DNA of 64,000 nucleotides from NCBI RefSeq assembly GCF_021869535.1, contig NW_026262701.1, positions 5,099,501-5,163,500 of the forward strand, read 5' to 3'. Made by a program: the position numbers and the translations under genes. The number at the start of each line of letters is the position of its first letter. The stretch's first letter is position 1. Source of the stretch: Mytilus californianus (Eukaryota; Mollusca; Bivalvia; Mytilida; Mytilidae). The notes beneath the pieces were generated by a model. The model was not told where the DNA came from, did no database searches, and saw only the letters and a program-made list of their open reading frames with translations. Positions 46,525 to 55,302 of this stretch are shown here, piece after piece.

Positions 46525-46611
46525 CACATAACCATCTGCACTTTTCATTGTCATCATGGTCATATGATTGGGTTGAAAACACGTTTTTAATATCAAATTT
46601 TTCTTTCTGCA
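46525..46611 (-). other. Possible internal coding exon (unassigned)
   Basis: Acceptor TTTTCTATTACAG, then an 87-nt open stretch (QKEKFDIKNVFST, QSYDHDDNEKCRWLC) and donor GTAGGA; phase 1 in and 1 out. Charged, Cys/Trp-containing composition is protein-like, but I recognise no family and no neighbouring exon. Weak. Confidence 0.2.
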
Positions 46612-46845
46612 CTGTAATAGAAAATGTGTTGACATCCAAGCTAGTTCTTATTACAAAATAACACATACACATAAGTATGAGAAGCTATGATGCCTTTACA
46701 CTAAATCCATTGGAGGTTAATGGGCTTTTAACTTATTAAGGTTTGAATAACCATGAGTTCTCTTATATTGACACTTTGAGTCTCTTTCTTTCAGTTATTT
46801 GCTTTTTCTGCTTTGGTAACGATCTCATTTTTACAGTTTGAGCTT

Positions 46846-47196
46846 TTGTTGTATTGTTACACCACTGTTCAAGGTTAGGGGTTGAGAATTCACACAAGTT
46901 CTTCATTCTTTATTTGCATGTCCCATACCAGGAACCAGTAATCCAGTAGTTGTCATTGGTTTCTGTCTTCCATAATTGTCTTTTTGTTTTACTGTTGTTG
47001 TATAAATCAGGTTGTTTGTTTTCTTTTTTAAATCATTTTTTGTCATCAGGGGTCTTTTATAGCTTACTTTATGGTAATGGTTTTGCTTGTTGTTGAAGGC
47101 TGTACGGTGACTTGTAATTGTTGGCATCTTTGTCCTTTGGTCTTAATGAATAGCTGTCTTGCCCGCAATCATACCACATCTCCTTAATTTCATATA
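46846..47196 (+). repeat. Dispersed repeat A copy
   Basis: TGTTACACCACTGTTCAAGG, CCCATACCAGGAACCAGTAA, GGGGTCTTTTATAGCTTACT and CGCAATCATACCACATCTCC appear in the usual order. More diverged than other copies. Confidence 0.7.
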
Positions 47197-47854
47197 AACC
47201 AATTAAAAATGTATCCTAAAGTTTAACCAACACCACCCAAATCAAATATTCCCAAGATAGTACATGTATACACAAAAATACAGATTTGGGAAATTAATCA
47301 TCATGAAAAAGATAAAAAAACAATAAGAATAAACAAATATACATTACTCATCATGATAAATGCCAAAAATAAGTGTTCTTGTCATCTAAATGCACAAGTG
47401 CACAGCATGTTGTCCATATTGTATCATAGAGCCACAGATAAGATCTCTTGAGAAAGAGGACCTTTACCATGTTGCTTAGGTACCCAACTTGTATTACATT
47501 CTGTTTTGTTCATCTGTAAGCTAAAAAGTTAACTGTGATATATCAATGGAAGAAATGCAATAAAGTTCTCTAACAGTATCAATGAAACATATATATATAT
47601 ATATCAATAACATATGTGGGGTTATGTCTGTGAACTAGAAACCCAATGACACAAAATCCCATAGGCATATAATCTCTGATTTTAACATAGGGAAAGGCCC
47701 ACATTCAGGGGTTCCAGAATCTAATCCCAGCTGGACATTATGGAATTTTAGAAGGCAAATTATGCTCTCCTGTGTCAAAAATAAGTGATTTTTTCTGAAA
47801 ACCTTTCTAGCTTAATGGTATGTTGTTAGTATACATTACCCTACTTTTACCTAT

Positions 47855-47940
47855 AATGGTTTAATTACTTTTATAAGTTGTGACTTGGATGGAGAGTTGT
47901 CTCATTGGCACTCATACCACATCTTCATATATCTATTATG
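47855..47940 (+). repeat. Dispersed repeat A end fragment
   Basis: TGACTTGGATGGAGAGTTGT and CTCATTGGCACTCATACCAC: the same 3' end as the copy at 45060-45472, here alone. Confidence 0.7.
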
Positions 47941-48448
47941 TAGTTTTCTATCCTATATATATACCAACTAAGCAGTTTTATTTGTCTTTCTGATAAAAAT
48001 AATAAATCACCATATTATATATTTTGTTCAATATGAACTGGGACTATTTTACTAACTGTAACATATGGATAATAATTTACTTTCTAATAAACTCTTGTAT
48101 TTTTGTATTTTTAACAATTTTCCTTTTTTCAGCACCTACAATACATTCTCATCAAAAAGCAGGTCGATGGTTGGAGCAGACATGACTGAACAATTTTGTT
48201 GAAATTAGAAACTCGTGTTTCCCGCCAAATTCTGTTCTGCAGTTGTTTCCCTTTGCAAACTGTAAATTATATTTCGTTCAAAAATTGAAAATTTAGTTGA
48301 AATAATAATAATTTACAGAGACGATTTTGAATGTTCGTATATAGCTGACATACAAATCAATTCAACTTTATCAATATTGAATAAATTGTGGGTTTTGGTT
48401 GCAGGTAATTTTATATTTTAATGTTATTTTTTTATTTAGTTTTTTCGA

Positions 48449-48521
48449 GGATTTGTATAGTAATACCAGAGACATATGTGACATATGTGTATATATGTCT
48501 CTGGTAATACTATACAAATCC
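48449..48521. mobile_element. Palindromic MITE, 31-bp arms
   Basis: GGATTTGTATAGTAATACC plus AGAGACATATGT pairs with ATATATGTCTCT plus GGTAATACTATACAAATCC, with two mismatches and an 11-base centre. ORFs on both strands are a consequence of the palindrome. Confidence 0.8.
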
Positions 48522-49020
48522 TTGTTTTTTTTAGTACATTTTTTTTCTAATTTGCATAACCCCCCTTTTTTCATTAAAAAAAATCGGTAGGACTGCTGTT
48601 ACCTTTCTAATTTACGTCAGTTTTTCCAATGAAATATTTCACGTTTTAATGTAATGGATGTTTAGACTGAGACGAACCGCTGTACGCACATGCTCCCACC
48701 ACATTTGCTTAATTTTAGTGTAAACATTTACGCCCAATACTGGCATAACCCAATTAACTCGACATGCAAATCAGCCTTTCATACATCAACAGTTACCGGA
48801 AAATATCTTAAATCGTGACATATATATAAACACTAATAATTTTGATATCTGAGATGATGCCCCATATAGGATGAATTACTGTAAGACTTCTATATGATTT
48901 ATATGTATTTTGCGGTCATTGGATCAAATTTCAAGGTTATATAACAGTAGTTCCTATCTTGATTGAATATGGGGCAAAATTTATATTTTCAGGTTAATGT
49001 GTCTCTGATCCATTATAACC

Positions 49021-49145
49021 AAACATAGCATAATGACATAGAGGGAGTGGGCAGCTTTAGAGGGAGGTGGGAGGTGGGAGACAAACAAAGTTCTAAAAGT
49101 GGGAGGTGGGAGATAGGGGCGGGAGGTGGGAGAAGGGTACCCCCT
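49021..49145 (+). repeat. GGGAGGTGGGAG G-rich tract with a G-quadruplex pattern
   Basis: Repeated GGGAGGTGGGAG strings; at 49101-49137 six runs of at least three G are separated by loops of 1-5 bases, fitting the quadruplex rule. It stands out from the AT-rich surroundings. Function unknown. Confidence 0.7.
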
Positions 49146-49559
49146 GTCCACCCCCTCAACATAGTGTCTTATGTGAAGACCCCTATCAATTTAGAGGTCA
49201 CATGATCAAAGGCCAAGGTCACAGCAGGATTCTTGAAACTCAGTGAAATCAGTGCAAAATTTAAATGATCTTAAATTGGTTTTTCAGATGACATATATTG
49301 AACGTAGTGTCATACCTTTACCAAACTTAACATTTGGATAGAACAAGAGCCGTATTGAGACTTGAATTACTAGGTCAATGATCAAGGTCACAGTGCCTAT
49401 GAATACACTGAAATTTACATATAAAAAAAGTTTCTTTCTGAATTACATAATTTTACGAAGATTTAGTGCATAATTCGATAGCTGTAAAAGGGTCCCTCTA
49501 GGGTTTAGTGCACTGAGTCGATTGTCTCAATCACAGCAGCAGCAGCACACACTGGAAAA

Positions 49560-49770
49560 ATCTTGTTTGTTGAAAGTTCTACATTTACAGGTATCACATA
49601 AACTTTACAGTATCAACGATAAAAGAAAATGAGGTTATGGTCATAATCGTTAACCCCTTCAGATGAACATTTACACTTTACAATCATTCTATACATCGAA
49701 TGTAGTTAACTTATTTCTTAAAGTATACGAGAAACAAACTTAATCACGAAAAAAAAAACGTCAACGTACG
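49560..49770 (+). repeat. Decayed family D fragment
   Basis: TACAGGTATCACATAAACTT, GAAAATGAGGTTATGGTCAT and CTTTACAATCATTCTATACA are diverged versions of the family D subunit. Confidence 0.5.
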
Positions 49771-49987
49771 TTGGCCTTATACAATACATTTACACTGTTA
49801 ACTGTCTGGCTCGTATTCTGCGATATTTGTTGTAGGCAACAGATAAAAAAAGTACCTGCCACAAGAGTGCCGACGCTGAAATGTCTCGCCTGCTTTGCTT
49901 ATGATTGATTTGATGTGGAAAGTCTGTAATATGAAAGTTTTACTACAAGTATCACATAAACTTAACATTATCAATGTTGTATTATAA

Positions 49988-50127
49988 GTTATCTACGTTC
50001 ATATCCGTAGATATGGGTATTTTAACACCCTGAAGTACCTCAGTACGCCCTGAGGCGCAGCCGAAGGGTGTACAGGGTACTGAAGGGTGTTAAAATACCC
50101 ATATCTACGGATATGAACGTAGATAAC
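49988..50127. repeat. Long inverted repeat, 44-bp perfect arms
   Basis: Arms 49988-50031 and 50084-50127 are exact reverse complements (outer end GTTATCTACGTTCATATCCG, inner end TTTTAACACCCT). The 52-base centre pairs further, imperfectly. The arms also contain an inner ATCTACG/CGTAGAT palindrome. It lies four bases from the left TTATCCCCGG end of the Crypton-like element. Confidence 0.93.
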
Positions 50128-50682
50128 GAATTTATCCCCGGTCTTAGTCCGAATCGGGCGATTTTTAGGGAAATTCGGGTACAAAGTGTAACGTGAAAAC
50201 AACGTTTTTTTCATTATCTAAAAAAGTTTGATTGAAATTTGGAAATTTGACATAATTCTTACGGGGTGTAGGGTACTACCTTTGGTAGAACCATACAGGT
50301 AGTCAAATATAAGACGTTTTTAATCCAGAGACAGAGAAACTGAATAAATTCATATTTGGCGGTTAATGTCGCGAGCGTTACGTCATAGACGATGTGACGT
50401 CAACTTGGGTCATTTGCATAACTAGGTCAATTATAGTGCCTTTCATTGACGACGTGGTGGCCAAGTGATGCATTTACTAAAATCAATGTCAATGATCGGA
50501 ATAATAGGATAAAATCGTTAGAGGATTACATATTTAATTACAGATATTCATGGATAATCAACAGAGTTTAATTTTTTTCACTGGAACAACACGAAATTAA
50601 GGAAAATAGACTGTTATTGTTCTGAATGGCTAAAAAAACGTGGATCAACTCAATATTCATTACATACGGACGTGAAAGTTAT

Positions 50683-52011
50683 TTATTTGTTGTTCATGTT
50701 TATGTTGATGGATCCAATGTAACAACCATGGAATACTGGCATTTGTGGAACAGTGTCATAGTTGCTGAACAACTCATTAAAGTTTATACCAGAGAGTTGA
50801 TTTCTAAACTCTGTCATTTGCGTTACTTGTGAAGTGGACGCCACCATTGTTGAGGATCTAGCCGGAGTGGGAAGTGCCAACGGTTGAACAGGTGAAGGTA
50901 ATGTTAGTTGTTGATTTGGGGCAGGCAAGGCATTTGCATCAGGATCTCTTCCATTCATTGCAGCATCAATCATCTGTCCCATTTGAAATTTTGCCTTGTC
51001 GGAAGTTCTTTGATATATTGCCAAACTCGAGACACTTTTGTGGCCAGTGACAGACATGATTTGAGCATCAGCAAAGTACCTGCTTTCTGTTAGAATAGTT
51101 GCACCGGTCGCTCGGATTGAATGGTTAGTGTAAACTTGTGATAACGAACAAAGTTTACTTAACTTATTCATAAATTGAGCCAAAGTGTCACGACCAACTG
51201 GAGAATTACAATACCAAGTAGCAGAATCTTCATAAAAGGATCCCAGTGGTCTTTGCCATAACCTGTTGCATTTAGGATGCAATTTTGAAATGTATTTCTG
51301 AAAAGCTGCCACTGGACAAGACGGACTATCAGGTTGCTCTGGCATAATTGCAGTGACATTTTCCTTGTCATTGAAGCGGTGATTCTTGGTAAGTTCGTCC
51401 ATTTCTTTTGTAACGTACTTTGTTTTTGTTTTTGGATCTGTTTTGACGATAAAAGTGTCTTTTGTCATCTTATCCATATTTTCAGCCCCTCGTCTAAAGA
51501 AGTACATTCTTATGTCAAATTGTACTTTATTTAATAAACCAGTAGGGGAGCTTGGTTGCATGAAAGTTGAAGAGTACAATTTTGTCCTGTCAATTTCTGA
51601 TATTATTGGAAAGTGCTGTGTGGCTCCTTTTCCGTTGGCTTTTAATTCTGTAAGGGCTGTTTTAAATACTTGATTTGATTCATTAAAGTCTTCATGCTTC
51701 ATTATGTCAAATTCCTTTAAAAAGGGGGGAGCCTTAAGATATCTATTCAGAGAGTACCGGAATGAATCAAGTGAATTGACTTTATACATTTCTCCATCAG
51801 GTTTACGGGCGTCAAGATAAAAATGTTTCAGAACATCATATAGCCGACTAGGACTATACTGTTCAAAGTGTGTGTCTTCATTTTTCTCAGAGAGATATTC
51901 TCGTAGCAAATTACCAGCCCTTTTGTTTGCTTTTTCTGTTGATGACGCAATGTTTTTAGATCTTTTGTCAAGAATTTCATTCTCCGTGTGGGAAGCAAAA
52001 CGCTTTGCCAT
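50683..52011 (-). CDS. Crypton-type tyrosine recombinase (DUF3504-like), intact
   Basis: 442 residues from the first ATG (MAKRFASHTENE); the frame is open 21 codons further upstream from a TTG, but without an ATG. The C-terminal half has the tyrosine-recombinase layout: first Arg in YFFRRGAEN (R173/R174), H-x-x-R in NHSIRATGATIL (H297, R300), His in TGHKS (H324) and the nucleophile Tyr in AIYQR (Y333). The family, shared with ZMYM2/QRICH1-type domesticated proteins, cuts and joins DNA through a phosphotyrosine link. Residues 1-130 are a charged N-terminal DNA-binding-like region. The tail after 350 is Pro/Gln-rich. Single exon with no internal stop, so young or constrained. It is the only gene of the element. 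Confidence 0.88.
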   Translation of the reverse strand: MAKRFASHTENEILDKRSKNIASSTEKANKRAGNLLREYLSEKNEDTHFEQYSPSRLYDVLKHFYLDARKPDGEMYKVNSLDSFRYSLNRYLKAPPFLKEFDIMKHEDFNESNQVFKTALTELKANGKGATQHFPIISEIDRTKLYSSTFMQPSSPTGLLNKVQFDIRMYFFRRGAENMDKMTKDTFIVKTDPKTKTKYVTKEMDELTKNHRFNDKENVTAIMPEQPDSPSCPVAAFQKYISKLHPKCNRLWQRPLGSFYEDSATWYCNSPVGRDTLAQFMNKLSKLCSLSQVYTNHSIRATGATILTESRYFADAQIMSVTGHKSVSSLAIYQRTSDKAKFQMGQMIDAAMNGRDPDANALPAPNQQLTLPSPVQPLALPTPARSSTMVASTSQVTQMTEFRNQLSGINFNELFSNYDTVPQMPVFHGCYIGSININMNNK

Positions 52012-52055
52012 TTTCAATATGGACGCCGTCAGCGTATAAACGCGCGTGCCGTCCC

Positions 52056-52125
52056 CCGGGTAAATGGATAGCAACGTCCGGGGATATGGGTTAGCAACAC
52101 CCAGGGGCTATGGATTTTGTAACGA
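52056..52125 (+). repeat. Three imperfect 22-25-bp tandem motifs just upstream of the recombinase gene
   Basis: Units: CCGGGTAAATGGATAGCAAC, CCGGGGATATGGGTTAGCAA, CCAGGGGCTATGGATTTTGT, each ending near AAC. They sit between the recombinase start and the right inverted end, where promoter or recombinase-binding sites could lie. Confidence 0.6.
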
Positions 52126-52881
52126 CGTGCGTTAACCAATCAAAATCCTAGAAATATACTAAGCCGGGGATAAGTAAATGAGCTCACCGTAAGATTTACC
52201 ATGCAAGGCAGACATGTACACCTTATAATCATTCCATACACCAAATATAGTGGCCCTATCGCTTATAGAACCTAAGAAATAGAACAAACCATAAAATCTT
52301 AACATTGACCAATGAGCAATGAAAATTAGGTCAAGGTAATATGAACCATGCAAGACAGACATGCATGCACACCTTACAATCATTCCCTAAACTAAATATA
52401 GCGGTCATATTGCTTAAAGTACATGAGAAACAGATCAAACATTGACCAATGAGCCATGAAAATTAGGTCAAGGTAATATGGACCCTGCCAGACAGACATG
52501 TACACTTTACAATCATTCCATACAACAAATATAGTTGGCCTATTGTTTATAGTATCCGATTAACTGACAAAACCACAAAAACTTACCATTGACCAGTAAA
52601 ACCATGAAAATGCGGTCAAAGTCATATGAGCCCTGCCAGACAGACATGTTCACCTTAAAATCGTTCCATACAACAAATATAATTGACATTCTGCTTATAG
52701 CATCTGCTAAACTGACAAAAACACGAACACTTATCATTGACAAATGAACCATGAAAATGGCCAAGGTCATATGAAACTTGCCAGACAGACATGTACACCG
52801 TAATTACAATCATTTCATACACCAACTGTATTTGAACAATTATTTATAGTGTCTGAGAAATTGACCAAATCACAAAAACTA

Positions 52882-53020
52882 AGTGGTTGTCGTTTGTTGT
52901 GTTGATGTGGTTCTTACGCGTTTCTCGGATTTTAATATAGATTAGACCGTTTGTTTTCCTGTTTGAATTGTTTTACACTAGTCATTTTGGGGCCTTTTAT
53001 AGCTTGCTGTTCGGTATGTT
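52882..53020 (+). repeat. Dispersed repeat A fragment
   Basis: GTGGTTGTCGTTTGTTG, GACCGTTTGTTTTCCTG and GGGGCCTTTTATAGCTTGCT, then cut off by the 30-bp minisatellite. Confidence 0.7.
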
Positions 53021-53250
53021 GTCCTGCCTTTTTATTTTTCCCTCTATTCGGTCCTGCCTTTTTATTTTTCACTCTATTCGGTCCTGCCTTTTATTTTTCA
53101 CTCTATTCGGTCCTGCCTTTTTTTTTTAGTTTATCCTGACTTTTTTATTTAACTAAATTGTCATCCTGCCTTTTTTCTTTGCAATTATGTCATCCTGCCT
53201 TTTTTTTTACTCAAAACTCCTGTCCTGCCTATTTATTTCAAATTTCATCC
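53021..53250 (+). repeat. 30-bp minisatellite, about 3 good and 4 decayed copies
   Basis: GTCCTGCCTTTTTATTTTTC plus ACTCTATTCG recurs at 53021, 53051 and 53081. TCCTGCCTTTTT strings then degrade rightward to about 53250. Confidence 0.8.
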
Positions 53251-53399
53251 TAGTGTTTTTTTTTAAAGCATTGACCGAACTAGGAAAATTAGGTCAAGTA
53301 CATTGAACCAGGGATAGTCTATACTAAGAATAGAAAGTCCCTGATTGAACACATGACAGACGGAAACTTCGTAACATAAGGTATCATCATATGTACAAG

Positions 53400-53560
53400 G
53401 TATTTTAGGGGGGGGTGGGGGCCTGGGTGCCCACCTTTTGTGGGAAAAATTTGGTTGATTAATTAGGGAATCACTGAAGCATGACTAAGCGGGCCCCCTC
53501 TTACGCAGTCAGTGCCACCCCCCCCCCCCCCCCCCCCCCTTCTTATGAAAATTTGGCTAA
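53400..53560 (-). mobile_element. Decayed copy of the hAT-like MITE, with a 22-C run
   Basis: GAAAAATTTGGTTGATTAAT, AGGGAATCACTGAAGCATGA and GGGCCCCCTC match the interior of 37989-38144 in reverse. A run of 22 C (53518-53539) replaces part of the end. Confidence 0.65.
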
Positions 53561-54229
53561 CTGCATAGTGCTCATTAAACACCATAGATTATTTGACATT
53601 TACACATCATTTTCTTAAACCGTTAGTTTTCACTTATTTAAGATGGTTTGGGATCATTCTCGTAGAGTTCATTTTAAAGGAATAACCCCTGCCAAGACTG
53701 AAAGTCGTTGATAAACAGAACATGAGAAAAGTATTGAATATTGGACTGTTGAACAGTTCCGATGTTTGTGAGTGGCGGCTGCTCTACAATATATGCTGAA
53801 CGGCTCATTGTATAGTCCCTTGATTTGATTAATGTTGATCGATCTTGTCAATACGACAGTCTTATGACTTGTTAATGCATGTCTTTTTCCAGAATTTTTC
53901 CTGAATTAATTTGCCAGATAGTCTAACCATAGAAATGTCATATGATTAGATTGTTTGTTGCTTGCTGAACGTCCAATGGGAATTATTTCATCAGTGTCGG
54001 CATATTCAGGTCGACAGCTATTAAGTTAATACAAAAAGTAACGCCAGGAATGAATGGTGGAACATTTGAACTGGCAATGGAAACTAACGGTATGTTGGAT
54101 ATAGGAGCAGAAATTTATCTTGCAACATACCAGCTACGGGCCTCTCTTACAAGGCATAACTCAAATCATATGAATATAAGATATGGGTGTGTCAATGAAA
54201 CAGCAACCCAATAACACATGATATAACTA

Positions 54230-54800
54230 TACATATCATTGTACTTCTATTGTCAGATAGTACCATCAAACTTGTCAGTCTACATATCCCTGTTTTATAT
54301 ACTAGTACTTTCTCTTAAAGCTCATCAACTAAATGACCTTCAATCAAGCTTGTCAATACATAAGTTGTCAGATAGTTTATCAATACACATTTTTATTAGA
54401 TTGCTTACCAATAAATTGACGATACAAATCTTTTATCAGTTAATTTAACCTTAGGAATATCAGTGTATAGCCTTTATCAGAAAGTTTGCAATGGTAAGAC
54501 TTGATGCCAGTATACACTTCTGTCAGAAGCTTCCACGTAGAATTGCCAGTGCAGTCCCTTTGTCGAATAATTTACCTCAAAATTCATCGACTTGTCAGTA
54601 CAGTCCCTTTGTCAAAAAGTTTATCTCAGAATGGACTTGTCAGTACACTCTCTTTTCTGAAGCAGTGTACAAAAAAAAAACTCGTGGATTTATAAAATAC
54701 TCTACTCCAAAACTTATGGACTCGTCACTGCATTTCTTTGTCAAATAGTTTACACAAAAAAAACAACGTATGAACTCGTCAGTTCATTCAATTTGGCAAA
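54230..54800 (+). repeat. Decayed left margin of the 48-bp satellite
   Basis: Diverged units such as GACTTGTCAGTACAGTCCCT and TTTGTCAAAAAGTTTATC recur with irregular spacing. Overlapping short ORFs are by-products. Confidence 0.6.
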
Positions 54801-54839
54801 CAGCGTTCAATAAAACTCATTATTATATACTTAGTAGTA

Positions 54840-55300
54840 AATACAGATAAATTGTATGTGTAATACAGTCATTGGCAAGCGTGCTGTATCAGCCACCCGT
54901 GATGATATCGATATCATCACGGTTTCAAAGGCTTTATCACACCTTTAATCTGTATGACGTCACGTCATCGATTGCAGTCACTGTTGCAAAGGCTTTATCA
55001 AACCCCTAATCTGTATGACGTCATGTCAAACCTATAATCTGTATGACGTCATTTCAAACCTCCTTACCTGTATGACGTCATGTCACATAAAAAACATCTA
55101 CGTGAGGTATATGTATATAATAAAGTGTATGTGATATGACACACCGTATCAACCCTCAACCAATTTAACCCCTCGAGCAGAGCTCTTGGGATTATATTGG
55201 TGTCTCGGGTTGATACGGATGTGATATTGAAAACTCCATATTATATTCTCTATTTATCAGTCTGCTGATGCGTCGTAAATCAATCACTAATCAATCAACC
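54840..55300. repeat. Insert within the satellite: palindrome, four CREs, inverted repeat
   Basis: Non-satellite block. It holds a perfect 26-bp palindrome at 54897-54922, four TGACGTCA sites (54955, 55016, 55044, 55073), each within TGTATGACGTCA, and an imperfect inverted repeat with CCGTATCAACCC/GGGTTGATACGG ends at about 55144-55218. ATGTGATAT occurs on both sides of the last, a possible target duplication. Confidence 0.65.
54955..55080. promoter_or_regulatory. Four perfect CRE palindromes (TGACGTCA)
   Basis: Exact CREB/ATF-type sites start at 54955, 55016, 55044 and 55073, each preceded by TGTA. They probably multiplied as a local repeat (CTAATCTGTATGACGTCA). Whether they act on any gene is unknown. 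Confidence 0.55.
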
Positions 55301-55302
55301 AA

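Larger units (their letters stand above)
50132..52173 (-). mobile_element. Crypton-like DNA transposon with TTATCCCCGG terminal inverted repeats
   Basis: Left TTATCCCCGGTCTTAGT and complement of the right end TTATCCCCGGCTTAGT form inverted ends: 10 exact bases, then six more after a 1-base gap. The 2042-bp interior contains one intact tyrosine-recombinase gene on the minus strand plus about 550 bp of 3' non-coding DNA. No target duplication is apparent. Known Cryptons generally lack TIRs, so boundaries are provisional. Confidence 0.65.
49862..53400 (+). repeat. Family D composite repeat, second copy, split by insertions
   Basis: Left part 49862-49976 (AGTGCCGACGCTGAAATGTC to CTTAACATTATCAATG). 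Middle part about 52185-52885, with several CAGACATGTACACC subunits. Last part about 53266-53400, ending GACGGAAACTTCGTAACATA. The first gap holds the Crypton-like insertion; the second holds repeat A plus a minisatellite. Confidence 0.7.

Noticed and set aside
48132-48185. Possible plus-strand terminal exon after TTTTTTCAG (ends WLEQT then stop)
   Set aside because: Only about 17 codons, no partner exon, no recognisable content.
48218-48229. E2F-like string TTTCCCGCCAAA
   Set aside because: A perfect match to a short consensus, but no gene start or other promoter feature is nearby.
52011-52074. Upstream extension of the recombinase frame from a TTG
   Set aside because: No ATG in the extension, and it runs into the motif repeats. 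The ATG at 52011 is the better start.
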